Counted from the stretch's first letter, positions 1-27,642 are shown. The stretch is DNA of 64,000 nt from Vitis vinifera (GCF_030704535.1 NC_081822.1:2223001-2287000), one strand, 5' to 3'. A program made the numbers and translations. The notes: generated by a model not told the origin, from the letters alone.

Positions 1-880
1 TATTGGCCACCTAAATGAGTTTTGACTTTCAAAGATTTTTTGTTGGCAGTTTTCAGGGAAGTTTCACCTTGTTACTGGGTCGTCTTAAATACCCAACGCT
101 TTCGATATCATTGAATACTATTTTCTCTTATTTACAAAGGAGCTTATATTTTCAAAACACGAGTTCTACATAGAATTCAATCCAACACAAATTACAAGTT
201 CAAAAAAAATAAATAAATAAATAAAATTATTTAGTTGGGTATTTTCTATTTTTCTTTGTTTAAATGTAATTTTAGTTACCAAGGCTTATGATCATGGCTT
301 AGCTTTTTCCCAATCATTGATGCAATGAAATCTTAAAGCATATTTTAACCTTAATCCATGTCTCCATACCACAAGTACGATGTTTATGCATATGCCATTT
401 TGATTTATTATGTTACAAAACATCCAACCTCTGGAATCCAAATACTGCAAGGCAAAAGTAAGTTTGGGCTTTTCCAGAAGTTGCCAGAACCCTCCAAATC
501 CCATCCCGTACTCCCTCTTTATGAAAACCAAAACCAAAAACAAACTGATTCACGTCTTGTCAAAACAACCCAAAATAGAATAAAAATAACCTGATTGTTT
601 AGCTATTTTTTGAAAGCATATTTTTGGTTGAGTTTGTCAAACGAGAACAACATTCAATAATGGAAACTTCTCTGCAATTAATTAATATAAAGATTTATAA
701 TACTAATAATACTAATAATAATAATAATAATATATAGTTTCCGATTCACGAAATTTTACAGTGGATTATTGAGATGATAACAAAAAAATATATATATAGG
801 AACGAAGATTAATGATGGGGTAGTGGTACAAAGATGAAAAGCATGGATGCAGAATCATGATGAAGATGGATGGATGGAGT
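1..880. other. AT-rich intergenic DNA left of the CML gene
   Basis: I see no gene here. The stretch is AT-rich and carries a TAA/TAATAC-type simple repeat at about 696-735. The last one to two hundred bases before 881 would be the 3' untranslated region of the minus-strand calmodulin-like gene. The short open frames between 292 and 594 lie on opposite strands, overlap each other, and show no recognisable domain. Confidence 0.6.
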
Positions 881-1369
881 TCAGATGGTACTGAGGAGCA
901 TCATGTTCTTGAACTCCTCAAAATCAAGAACCCCGTCAGAGTTGGTGTCATACACCTTGATCATGCTCCTGCAATCACCTCCACCATTCTCCTCCCACAT
1001 TCCCAGTCTGGACAGCACGCTCTGAAGCTCATCACATGTGATGAACCCATCTCCGTTCAAGTCAAACACCCTGAAAGCCTTCGCTAGGTCACCCACGTCC
1101 TCCTCCTCCTCCTCCTCCTTCACCTCCTCTTCCTCCACCTCGCTCTCTCCCTTTTTCTCGGTCGAAATGGATTCATAGAACACCAAGAACTCATTAAAAT
1201 CGAGGGTGGTGTTCCCCACGAGGCTCTCCAGCTCATCCAGGCTGTACTGCACACCAACTCTCTCAAGCAGCCAGTTGAGCTCCCCAAGGCTCACCAGGCC
1301 ATCACCATTTCGGTCAAGCTTGTGGAAAATCCTGTGCAGGTCAATGGAGCTCAGGGAAGACGAAGACAT
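881..1369 (-). CDS. CML44: Calmodulin-like Ca2+-binding protein, CML44-like
   Basis: A complete intronless gene of 162 residues. Such proteins act as cytosolic or nuclear Ca2+ sensors that bind Ca2+ through EF-hands and then target proteins. Visible in the sequence are three canonical 12-residue loops: residues 19-30 (DRNGDGLVSLGE), 103-114 (DLNGDGFITCDE) and 141-152 (DTNSDGVLDFEE). The second hand (about 53-64) is degenerate: it keeps an LDFNEF core but lacks the acidic start of the loop. A Glu-rich linker at residues 75-91 is written almost entirely in GAG codons, so it is also a trinucleotide repeat (about 1099-1140). Start, IDLHRIF helix and the terminal EEFKNMML match my memory of Arabidopsis CML44. 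It is a stand-alone gene on the same strand as the next gene to the right. CML43/45 are the alternative names; the exact orthology is inferred. Confidence 0.93.
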   Translation of the reverse strand: MSSSSLSSIDLHRIFHKLDRNGDGLVSLGELNWLLERVGVQYSLDELESLVGNTTLDFNEFLVFYESISTEKKGESEVEEEEVKEEEEEEDVGDLAKAFRVFDLNGDGFITCDELQSVLSRLGMWEENGGGDCRSMIKVYDTNSDGVLDFEEFKNMMLLSTI

Positions 1370-1468
1370 TGTGAATCAGTGATTGTGGGGGGGTCGTTGC
1401 CTAAAACCTTCAACCTTGGGAGGTTACATGTGTTTGTTGAATGATGCCATGCTTGAAGACTCATGTGG

Positions 1469-1476
1469 TATTTATA
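1469..1476 (-). promoter_or_regulatory. Probable TATA box of the CML44-like gene
   Basis: On the minus strand the sequence reads TATAAATA about 100 bases upstream of the start codon at 1369, a usual plant TATA-to-ATG distance when the 5' leader is short. The assignment is positional only. Confidence 0.5.
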
Positions 1477-1599
1477 GAAGTTCAAAGGAAAAATGGAGAT
1501 TGACGTCCTTTAGTACGGCACCGTACTTACCAGAAAAAAAAGAAGAACAGAATAAGTATAAATTGTCGCCGTCAGGCCGGTGGTGATTTTATGATGAAG

Positions 1600-3480
1600 C
1601 TTCGCGGAAGCAGAGCTTGAAAGAAACGTTGATACTTTAGCATGTAGTCTATTTCCCGTTGTTTCAATCATTCAATTCAGTTACAAGCTTAATTACTTTC
1701 TCTTCTATTATACCTGTTTGTCTAAATCATTTCTCAAATGCCCCCCATTTATAATGGTTTGGAAACATCAACAGTTCCAAATCATTTCTCATTTAAAACT
1801 ACATCTTCAAGTTTAGTCTATATTTGAAGTCAAAATAAATAAATAAATAATGAAAAAAAAAAACTATTTATTCACTTGGTCAAGTAAAAGAGGGAAGGTA
1901 ATGATGTTATGGTACTCATGGAGGAGGGCTTAATGCTCAAACACATGGGTGTCCCTCTCTTGTGGGGAAGGACCACCCCTTTTGTATTTTTTTTTGGGGT
2001 ATTTTGATACGTCTTTTTCGCCTGCAAGGCTCTCACGACAATGGGTGGTGGGGTTGGTGGTAGTGGGGGTATGATAGGATCACATCATGAAGTGTATACG
2101 TGTGGTGATCTCGATGCTCTTATCCTCTGCTTGAGCATGTGACACGTCACTCAAGCTGGGCGTTTTGCGGCTAAGCTTGTTGCTGGGTTCACAACTTGAA
2201 AGAAGGGCTCTAGTCTTGAGTGAACAGGCAGATATGTGACGGTAGGTTGCGGCCCTTTTGATTATGAAGGGTTCCATTGTTTTTTTCCTCTTTTATGGTC
2301 TTTTGCAGAAGTTAATAAGGTTATTTCATTTGTACCAGAGATTGTTTGTTGAGTCGTTGACTCGAAGATTCGGTTTGAAGATGTAATCTCCAAAAACATT
2401 GGAAAATATGAAATTAGAGCTCTCGTTCCTATTGAACTTCCCATTTGGACAATTGAATTTGTGTAAGTTGGGGGTACAACCTTGTGTTATAAATTTGGCA
2501 TTTTAACATATAAGATTTCAAGAGATCCCATGATGGGTATGGCTTGAGGTATACGCTCAACCGCACACATGATTTGGTCACATCATATACTAGTTGCGTA
2601 TGCCTTACAATGACCAAAAATAAATGAATAAAGACAGTTTTAAATTTGACTATCTCAGTACTTATACGGCCGTGCCCCCAATTGCTTACCCATGGGACCA
2701 GCCTCAAGACACGACTGGGGAGGTGAGAGTTCTGGAGGATTCTGGAGGGTTCACAAGGGTGGGCGTTTGGTTTGGTGCAGTTTCATATACAGGTAAGAAA
2801 GAGCATCAATAAGGAACTTGGATTGAAGATGATACCATATACGTACGCATCCATAAATGGCATTTTTGATAAATTGTTAAAATATCTTTCAATACCGAAT
2901 ACGTTTGTAAATATTATATTATATTTGAACTTTAAGCATATTTATTTTTTAATCTTTTATTAGAGTTTATTATTTAAAAATAGTTGTTTTTAATTATTGA
3001 GAAATTTCATTCTCAACTGTCTATGATAAATCTTAAAACAGGAATAGGAAATACATCTCACAAAAGTAGGAACAAAATTGAAAAGCTAAGAGGACCACTT
3101 TAAACACAATGAATAAACAAATAGATAAATAACCACTAAAACCCAAATTGAGTTGGATTTAGCCCAGATTAAAGTCATTAGACACATTCTCACCTCTCAA
3201 CAGAACTAAGATAACCATGGAAGCCTCGGCATAGATAGTTTATTGTGGACTCATTTGCCTTCTCAGTCCTTGTCGAGAATTGGAAAGAATTATCAAAACA
3301 GACAAAGAAAAAGGAAAAGGAAACAAAAACGGGGGAACAATCCCACCTGACAGCTTACAATCTCCTCATTATTTCGGTGAACCATCAACTAGTATACAAT
3401 ATTGAGTTACAAAAGGGAGAGATCTTTATTTCTTGAAAAATAAAGAAAGCTTTTATTAGCATCAAATACCTTTTATTTGC
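1600..3480. other. Intergenic region between the CML gene and the pyrophosphorylase
   Basis: No gene is recognised. The left part is the promoter side of the CML gene. The right end (about 3300-3535) should be the 3' untranslated region of the pyrophosphorylase. Short open frames on both strands at 2080-2960 have no domain and no splice partner that I can see. Confidence 0.5.
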
Positions 3481-3535
3481 TCTGAGTAAGTTCCCCTTCC
3501 AAGGCCTGAACTGGAACTTCACTGGGTCATTTAAT

Positions 3536-18031
<14,496 letters not shown>

Positions 18032-18144
18032 TCTGTCCTGTCTCCTGCGAAAACCTGATCCAGAAAGGAAGTGAAGCGAGAGCAGAAAGATTGGAAATGG
18101 AGTTGGCGTTTCGCTCGATTTGGAATTGGAAATAAACCATTGGC

Positions 18145-18150
18145 TTTATA
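18145..18150 (-). promoter_or_regulatory. Probable TATA box of the pyrophosphorylase gene
   Basis: The minus strand reads TATAAA about 115 bases upstream of the start codon at 18031, in a locally less AT-biased stretch (CCGCCTATAAAGCCAATGG). This is a positional inference. Confidence 0.5.
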
Positions 18151-21100
18151 GGCGGTAAATAGTTGGTTCTTGATTCCGTGCGAGATTTGAATTTTTTTAT
18201 TTTTTTAATTAAAAAAAAAATTAAAACCTCTCTATCTGATTTCCAAAAGCGATGAAGTCGTAAAAGTTAAGAATCATTAATATCTTTTTCAATGGTAAAA
18301 TGTTTATAAGGTAAGACTTTTACTTCTTTCCCAAAAATGGTCACGTATATGTTTTTCTAAGGTAATAAAATCATAAAAGTTAGATTATGTTTGACTTTTT
18401 GACTAATATTTAGATTTTAAAAAAAATCTAAAAATATATATATTTTTAATAAAAATTTTAAAAAACAACATCATCTTATATCATTGATATATTTGAAAAC
18501 ATCTAATAAAAAGTCCAACAAAAATAAAATTATAAGCTAAAAACACTTTTACAAATCAAAAGGGCGGGTGTACCAATATGTGGGGGTCCATAAAGAACCA
18601 TATAACATGAATTGATGGCATGATTGACTATCATCACAAAATTGGTTAAACCAAGACAACCAAAACGTCAATTTTGGGTTCACAATGATGTTTTCTTTTT
18701 GTTGGCACCGTTCTTTTACACCTACTCCACATTCATATGATTGGCTCACTGATTCATCAACCAATTTTGAGTACACTCAAAGAATTGCACTTTGGCTGTT
18801 GTTACCTGAAAATCCTTCTCTCCCAATAACCCACCTTCTCAATAATTGAATAACGAGTTAACAGCAAGCTTTTACCACTTGCTGCCCATTATGGGTGGTG
18901 TTCTTTATTAGGTGTCGTTGGATGGGCGGTTGAGTATGTATGGGTCAGTACCTGCCTGCATGCATGATCCATTGAGGACGTGCCTTTTGCCTTCAACGTG
19001 TGTGCAAGCACCGAAGCCACTGTGGAGCAGCTTTTGGCTTTCCAACCGCCAATTGGAGGATCAAATATGGTCAAAGGTTGATGCAAAAATGTGTAATGTC
19101 ATGAATAATTATATAAATATATTAATTTAAATTTTAAAAGTTTTAAGTACTAGTTTAAATTTTTTTAATTAAAGAATTTACTTTCAGGATATTTTTATGT
19201 AAAATATACCATATGGGTTGTGACATCGCCATGTGTTGGCTAAAACATATTTAAATTAATGTAACTTGTTCTTATGCCACTTCTTATAAATGATTCCAAT
19301 ACCCAAGTCAGATGCGCATGAAAAAATGGTTAAATGATATTATGTTGCAAACTAACAGTCTAAATTGGTGCAATTTGCTGGGCAGTGGGGCCTGTTAGGC
19401 GGTACAAAGTAAGGTGCGTTGGAATCGGATGCCCGGAACCCCTAGGGAATATGCTTTACGTTTTGGCTCTTCCTTTTCTATTTTTGCGTCCTTTTAACAT
19501 CTCAAGTGGGTTACGTTCCGACGCTCATCCATTGGGCCCACTTCCCGTGAGGTGTCCAATAGTCGGGTCACCCATTTTAACAAGCAGCCTAACACGCCAA
19601 AAAGGCCAGATTGATACGGTCCAATTATTTTAGCGGGCTCTGGATTAACAGAGTCCATCAACACAAAATGACACGACAGAATTAATCTATAGGCTCATGG
19701 GTCGTATTGAACCACCTATTTGATTTGCATGGGTCGGTTCGACTTGACATGATTTTCAACTCAGGTCGTGTCGACCCAACATGTTGACCCATAATGAGCC
19801 ATTAAACGTTGGATCGTATTGGGACACTTATCAGAATCCCACCCATTTTATTTGATAATGATATACTAGAAATTAAAATTGAAATAAAAATGGGAAATAT
19901 AAATTATAATAATACTAATCCAGGACATGGAATTTGGTTTTTAACTTTTTACAACAACATTTTCTTTTTCTTTCTAACAAGTAATCCAATTGAATTTGAT
20001 TCCCATTTCTTATCCAAATATATATATAAATATTATTTTATTTTCTCCTATCCTTTTATAAACAATTAAATAAAAGAAAATTTTCACAATTTCTTTCCCC
20101 TCATTTTCATCCTTCTTCCTTCTTCATTTTCTTAATGTTATCCTCAAGTTTCCAAAAAAAAAAAAAGGGATGAGAGCAATAAAATAAAGGAAAAAATGTA
20201 AAGAAAAAAAGAAAAAAAAGATTTAAAATAAAAATTTATTTTATATGTTATTTATAACTCATTTCACACATTTTTTTTCCTATTGAGTAAAGATTAAATA
20301 TTTTCTTAAAAATTATAAATTTTTAACTAATGTTAATTATATTATGTTTTCTTCTACATAGAGAAACTAGATATAAAAAATTATTTTTTTTCATTAATAC
20401 TTTCCCTTGAACAAACATACCCTTATTTATTTATTTATTTTTAATTAAATATAACCTAAAGCTATGTTTGGTTAATGGGGTAATATATATATATATATAT
20501 ATCATATGTGACATTGATAGATCTGCATATTTTCAAATATTATTTAAGATAAAATAATGATAAAATAAGGCTAATTTAAAAGGAAAATCACCCACGGGGT
20601 AAATTGGGTTTTTGAAAAAAAAAAAATGTAAGCACAATAATTTTAATCAAAATAAAACATAAATGTAGAGTGATTGAGTTAAATAATGCAAACATAAATT
20701 TTGTAATAGTTTAACACCCTTCCTTATGTCTACTCTCTTCAAACTCTTAATCGAATAAGAGTTTCACTATTCTTAAAACTTGAACCAAACTTCCAATGGT
20801 TTATACTTAAATTTCAACTTTAATAGAATCTTACACAATTCCTTCAAGTATCCACCAACTCGAGCTTTTCCATTCACACAATCTTACTTATCCAACAAAT
20901 AATGGAACTTTCAACCTAATTTAATAAATGCTCAAATATACAAGAAGCTTGTAATGAACGATAAAAGGGGCATAAAATAATATGCAAGTGAATAATTAAT
21001 GCGCTAAAGAGAAAAAAGAAAAAAAAAACTTTTAAGTGAAAACTAAGTAGTTAGACAAATTGAATGTAGATGTTTTCTTATTAATAAATGAAGTGGAGTT

Positions 21101-22600
21101 CTTTATTTATAAGTTTTTAGCCTTTACACCAAAAATACTAAAAAGTGGCATTGTTTGGTCAATTTTTTGTTCAATCAGTTGACTAGCCATTAGGTATTAG
21201 ATACGTTACAGGTGAACATTAAGCCTCAACCAATAAAACTTACCCTTCAATCGGGAGATGTTTCACATCCAACCAATAATACATAGAGTTTTGCATCCCT
21301 CAACCAGTCCTCTACCAAGAAGACTTAATCAACTGATTGATTGGGTAGTATCCTTGATTGGTTCACCTATTTTTGTTTGAAATTATTATTATTATTTAAT
21401 TTATTTCACTTTTAACACTTAGGTAAAAATTTTAAGCATATTAATGTGTCATTTTTAGAACAGTTTGCCTAAGGTTCATATGAGAATACTCAGATTTTAA
21501 TGAAATTTTAACTTTAATATATAAACCAAGTTTTTTTAAATGCATGAATTGTTATGAAAATCCTAAATGCAACTTTACAAATAAATCACAAGTTTGAATG
21601 GTCTTCATATTCTCTTACGCTTGCATCATTTGATTATCCAATGAGTATCTCGTCATTTCAATTTAAATTTATTTATTAAATTTTGAAACTTATTTTGATT
21701 TTGAACTACTTGATTATGGGAACCCTTGACTAACGATTTATAAAAAAAATATGATATCTCAAGACAATATATTTAATGAGACATGTTATAGAACCTGTAA
21801 AATAAATAAAAAATAAATTTATTAACATTTACTAATATTTGCAAATTGTTCAATAGTTTTAAATTTAGTAGACAATTCTATTTATTTATTAATAACATTC
21901 ATTACTAAAATATTTAAAATCTATAAATAAAAATATTATATTATATTTTTGAATATAAAAAAAGTATATACATACACATATATATATAATAATACAAATA
22001 TTAGTACTATTTTACAATACATTTTATAATACTTTTTTTTTTAAGTATAAATTTATTTTTTTAATCAAAATATTTTATTTTGCAAAGTAGACAATATAGA
22101 AAAACAAAAAAATTAAATTTATGATACATGTAAATCACAAATTTTGAATAAAAATATTATGTTACATAATATCATATTCTTTTAATTATTTCATATATAT
22201 TCTTCGTATCTTGATACTTTAATTTTTTTGTTATAATTTTCATATTTTAATTATGTTTTTCGTACTTAAGTTATAATATTTATACTTTAATACCTTAATC
22301 ATATTTTTCATATCATAATATAAATTTTGTATCCTAGTCATATGCGAAGCATGTAAATCATAATAATTTGTATTTTAATACTTTAGTTATGTTTTTCGTA
22401 TCGTAATATCACTTTTATTATTATTATTATTTATTTAATTTTTAACCTTCAAGACATTTTGGCTATATGTTTGTTGGGCCAAGCCCAAACTGACTAAACC
22501 CATCCACTCGAGTCATTTCGGGTAACCCGGGTGGGTTTATGAGATTAAATCAAATAACTTATTAAAACCCGCGCTTCGTGTCCCTTTATAGGGTTTATTA
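18151..22600. other. Long gene-poor AT-rich region
   Basis: No convincing gene. A higher-GC island at about 19380-19800 contains repeated 'gggtcg/gacccaac'-type words and could be a decayed mobile element, but no coding domain is visible. An (AT)n run lies at about 20483-20502. From about 20580 to 22440 the sequence is very AT-rich with many poly-A and poly-T runs and short open frames on both strands. The final 150 bases, again GC-richer, probably belong to the promoter of the plus-strand gene beginning at 22981. Confidence 0.55.
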
Positions 22601-22694
22601 ATTTTTATTTATTAATATCTGACTCGACGGAACGATCGAGGACCCACTGTTCTGCAGTTTGACTACCCTCTTCGCCGGTGGGATCTCCGATTAG

Positions 22695-22947
22695 GTAAAG
22701 CCTCATCTTTTCCATTTCCGTTTTTTTATACCATACGTTTGGTTCGCGGGAAAGTAACGGAAAATTAAAAGGGAAGCGAAAAAAGGGGGAATTTTGGCGC
22801 GTATCTTCGCTGTCAGGGTGTGTTGCATCTTGCATGTAGGTGTTCTGTTTTCCCGGGCTCCAAACAGAGCATGATAAAGAATGTAACTCTTTTTTTATTC
22901 TCTGTTTTATTTTATTTAATTTTTAAATTTTTATTTTATAACAGCAG
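22695..22947 (+). other. Possible 5'-UTR intron of the unassigned gene
   Basis: A donor-like ag|gtaaag at 22694-22695 follows a GC-richer leader, and a T-rich tract ends in cagcag before 22948, 33 bases ahead of the start codon. A leader intron would explain the spacing, but no transcript is available here and the call is weak. Confidence 0.3.
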
Positions 22948-22980
22948 TTCTTGTTACTTGGAAGTTGGAACAAAAGTTAA

Positions 22981-25900
22981 ATGAGTATTCCGAGGGGAAA
23001 AGAGAAAAATTTAAAGATCAGTTCTAGGGTTTCTGCAGCTAAGACGGAACCTTCTTCTGTTGAGAACAAGAATGATTTGGTTGAAGATCCTGACAATGCG
23101 CGTGATATGAGGTTGGAGAGGCGGTTGAAGAGAAGATGTGTTGCAAATCAGAGTTTAAAGATCAATTCTTGTACTAGAGGCACAAAGAGAACACCGCAAG
23201 ATGCTCCAACGAAAGTCATCCTGTTGGATGATGATTACAGGATAAAGAAAACCCCACAAGCCGTTGCAATAAAAGATATACTGTTGGATGACGACTACAA
23301 AGTGTACTTAGATACATTAGGTAACAATCGTTGCAATCCCTCAGTGGGAGACGATGATTTGGATCCTCAATATAAGATGTTCTGGGAAAATGTGAGGGAA
23401 GATGCTACTTCTTTCGTGCTTGAAGTTGCTGTAGACGAAGACATACATATACTTTTGAAGTATGAAGAAGATGATAGGTTGGGTGATGAGGGCAAGCCTG
23501 GAAGTCCAGACAATTTGAGAACTGTGACAAAAAGAGAAAATATGGAAAACCCAGAAATTTCAAAAGATGTTCCAGCCAGAAAAAGGAAGACTTTGATTGA
23601 CAACAAGTTGAGGCCAGATTTGAGTAAGAAAGCTAGTTCAAGGGTTCTTTCTTCATCTGAGCCCAAATGCAAGCATGAAACAGAACCTTGTGATACTGGA
23701 ATAGATGAAAGCTACAAGACATTCCTGGAATGCATCAAAGAAGATGGCAAGTATTTGGTTTTTGTAAATAAACATGGCAAGCGGGTGAAATATGAAGAAG
23801 ACGAGGAAAGTGAATCCGAGTCAGAGATATTAGCAGCAGACAGTGATCCATGCATTACACCAAAACTATTTGATTCTTCTGTATGTATCTTGTTCACCTT
23901 CCACTGTGTTGTGTCTTATTTAAAATTCTGGTATGATCTTTTAGATTACCAATTATTTATGATTTTGTATTTTGACAATTATTCTTATGAACTGCTGATA
24001 TTATCATCTGTTTTGTGTTGGCAGCGTATTAAAAATCGTAATAGAACAGGCCATTCACAGTTTAGGGATAACCTTATGGTTATTCTTAAAAAACCTTATG
24101 ACCAGTTGGAGTATGAAGAACTTTTGCAAGAAATAATTCAGAGGAAACCATTGGAACGCCATAGAGACTTGCGTGGACGGATAAAATCATACTCAGTGGA
24201 GATTTGCAGCAAATCATATCTTGATCACCACACTGGTAAATTAGATATTACCTACTGGTGTGGGTGCAACTGTTTCTGAAACATGGATCTAATTATTATC
24301 CTTGTCTTCTTGTTTGATTATGCAGCTCTGTTATTTTTCTCTGTGTTTCATTGTTGTTCATTGGAGCATGGCTAACTAATTTTTTTTTATTCATTTCTTT
24401 GTGTTGATTTTGTCTTTTTGATAATTGGTAATTTTCCATATTGATTATGTTTTTTGTTATTTATATAATCTCAGTGAAAATTGTTTTGTAATTTTACAGA
24501 TCTTAAAAGAAAGATTGATGCAGTTCAAGGTGATCACTGTAAAATTCTGAATCTCTTGCGTGGATTCTTTTATTGGTTAAAAGTGAGTATTTATTTCTTG
24601 TTTGCACCTTCTCTTGTTTGTTTGAATATGCCTAGTTAAATCTTACACAGCAGCTAGATCTTTTTTTTTTTTTTTTTTAATTTTAAATGATCATTATTAT
24701 TGTAAACAACAAATGTATTAAATTATGGATAAAGAAATGAAAAAAAAGGACAAGAAATCCTCTTAAAAAACACAATGAACTAATTAGAATGTATGTTTGA
24801 AGCCTCCAAAGTTCTAAGTAAATCCATACAACAATGTAGTATTACATGAGAATATACAAAAAATAAAAAAATAAAATAAAACAAAATTCATTGCTCAAAT
24901 ATTAGAATAATTTTCTTCCAAGCAAGACCTATTCAATGCTCTTCCTCCCAACCCAAACCTTTCAATTGACACATCGAAAACCAGTTGAGCTAGGCCACAC
25001 TGGGGGAATGCCCTTAAATGCTATGGTGCAAGAGGCCTGAAAGAAGGCATAGAAATAAATGATATCCCAAAGAATCTTTGGAGTCTTTGCCTTATCCTAA
25101 AAAATCTTAGCATTATCAATTTAATACGCTGGAATGAACAAGCATGCATTATCAATTTAAGTTGGAAGATAGATCATGCCTTTTGCAAAAATAAAGGGCT
25201 TGGTGTGGTGATGGGGAGGTTGTGGATTTGAACTTGTATAATAACACGAAATAAAAATTAAAAAAAGGCAGAATAAAGGGCCTTTAGATTTTAGGTCAGG
25301 GTTCAAAGCATCAGTTAAGTCATATTTGCCTTGGTTCAATACCCAATACATGTTTTTACACTAGCTCGGTTGTAAGTCAGTGCAACTCATTTAACTCAGC
25401 CAAGTTCTTGTGATGCTTCAATTGTATTGTCTGGTTCACTGAAACTTCTTTAAGTTGACTTAGATCCTCAGCTTTAAATTGACAAAAAATCCATGGCTTC
25501 AAACCCCAAAAACAACTTTGAACCAACAAAAATACATGACTTCAACCCACAAAGCAACATAAGATTTCTTCATTGTTGTTGGAATAAACTTTAGGGGTGG
25601 TGAGTAGCACCATGATTGGCTGAGGCAATCATTGAATTAGACTCCGGTGGTAGTGGCCTTCTTTTCAATCTTTAGTACTCCAATTGCCCTTTTTGCCTTC
25701 GTTGAAAGGTGGGGATGTCAAACTAATCACAATTCATTGTCTTTGCTAACGCCCAATGACAAGGTTGGGAGTTCTCAACTTTTCAGTCGTCGTGCTAAGG
25801 AATTGAGAATGAATTTAGGAATGTTACCCTATGTATTTCTGATATATTTGTTATTGTACCCCCTTTATTCCTCCTTTTATGAAATTAATTATATCCATTA

Positions 25901-27642
25901 AATCATGTTATTCCTTTTATGGAATTAATTACATTCATTAATATATGATGTATTCCTAATTTATTATCATTATACTTTTAATATATTTAAGAAATTAATT
26001 ATTTAGGGATCTTCATAATGAATTAAAAACATTAAAAATTGAGTACTTAAGAAAATTATTCCTAATTTATAATATTTTAATTATCATACATTATATATGA
26101 AGATATATGATAAATTAAATACATGATAATTATATATAAATAAAATATGATTATTCATTCATATCTAATTGAACTAATTATAATTTTTAAATTAAGAAAA
26201 ATAAAAAAAACTTATAAAAATTTTCTTTGTGTCATGTGTTTTTGTAAGTATTTAAAATATGTTAGATATGAAAAAAGTTTAATTTGTTAATTTCTTCGAT
26301 CCATCTAATTGTGGTTATTTTTTTGATAATTGTCATAATTTCTTTATAATTTTTCGAGTGTTTTAATTAATAAATTGTGTGTATTGCCCGATATTGATTT
26401 GAGACACCGAGACCATGTGCCCCAAGCTTTCCCAAGTCGATCATTGATGCTATGGCTTTGAACCAAATTTCGGCCTCAAAGTTACACCATTACTAATATA
26501 GTAATATGTTCAATAAATATCTGATGTTGTTGATGTGTAGGAAGAATTGGCCTTAACCTTTTTGTATATGAATTACTAACACTTAGTTTTCTCTAAGAAA
26601 AACATCTCCGTCTCTCTCCTTTCTTATTCTCATGGTGGTAATGCTTGGGTAAGACCTCTAGGAGGCCTCATTCAACATAACATTTGTGCCTGTAGTGAAT
26701 GTAGACATCAACATCCAAGTTTATTTGTATGTTGTGGCCATTAGAGAATCTTGTTTGAGACTTGATCATCTCTTCTATAAGATCATTGGATGATATTTAT
26801 GAAGGATATGGGTAAATTACATGTAGGCAGAGCACTTTATGAAGATCAAGCAATAATCAACTAAAAGTTCCTAGTTGCACTATTATTTATTCATTGTTTT
26901 ACATGGGCGATCACCATGAAAGTTGTTTTTTCAGCTTACATGGCTGATGGAAATGTTCAGATGGAAGAAGAAAAGCTGGATTTTATTTAATTAAAACTCT
27001 CTATTTGACTGTTCAAAAAAGACAGCCTAGTTTATTTGAATTTGTGTATTTAATAATTCAACCAGAGCTATGCATTTTTCTGGGTAACCAGTTCATTGGA
27101 TGGACCAGCCTCTTCTGAAGTATGGCTTGATGTCTAAATCATGTAGGGTAGGGTGATAAACCAAACTGGTGGTGCATGTAAAGTTAAAATCATCTTATAT
27201 GTGCAGCTATGGTGTGATTTATTATTGAGTTCCTTTTCCCAGTGCATGTTTTGATATTTTTGTTTTGCTTTCACTAACTTAATTGACCTTTTGTTTTCTT
27301 TATATTATTAATGTATAAGCAGTACCAAGTTGTATTGCTCATTCAATTCTGTTTGATGCATCAATGCAATTGAACTAGAATGGCTAATTAAAAGTGGTAG
27401 GTCAAGGAACTCTTGGGGGCTTTTCTGGCAGTTGTGATGTTAATTTAACATATTTACATGCAATTATGAAATCTTGTTTACTGTATCTTCAGCATGTATG
27501 TCAATACTTGTCAATTATTTGAAATTATATATCTAGTTTTTGATACATAGAGTTGTACTTCTTGTGTCAGAATTTGTCCCATGAAGGAGCATTTCAGCCT
27601 TGGTCAGATGCATCATGTCTGAAGATGATGCTACAACTGTAA
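22981..27642 (+). CDS. Unassigned plant protein, probably nuclear, four exons
   Basis: I do not recognise the family. The exons 22981-23880, 24025-24235, 24500-24582 and 27571-27642 join in frame to give 421 residues; the last intron is about 3 kb. The amino-terminal 300 residues are charged and low in complexity, with basic clusters (RLERRLKRR near 44-52, ARKRK near 200) that could be nuclear localisation signals. Residues 71-90 and 91-110 are a tandem pair ending in ILLDDDY. Two longer modules, about 126-162 (LDPQYKMFWENV...) and 241-276 (IDESYKTFLECI...), share a D-x2-YK-x-F pattern and a KYEED end. The carboxyl part (YDQLEYEELL, RDLRGRIKSYSVEIC, LNLLRGFFYWLKN) looks like a compact helical domain. 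No catalytic motif is seen. Intron 1 (144 nt) contains no stop in the reading frame. Confidence 0.8.
24583..27570 (+). other. Third intron of the unassigned gene, about 3 kb
   Basis: The intron starts with GTGAGT and ends TTGTGTCAG. It is AT-rich with a long T run at 24661-24678 and no coding domain. Parts may be old mobile elements (for example the GC-richer block around 24900-25800), but I see no termini or protein remnants that identify them. Confidence 0.5.

Noticed and set aside
18889-19130. Overlapping open frames on both strands near 19.0 kb
   Set aside because: No splice partners, no recognisable domain, and the codon use looks random.
24236-24279. Read-through of the second exon of the unassigned gene to the stop at 24279
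   Set aside because: A GTAAAT donor at 24236 joins in frame to a well-formed third exon, so the read-through tail is intron.
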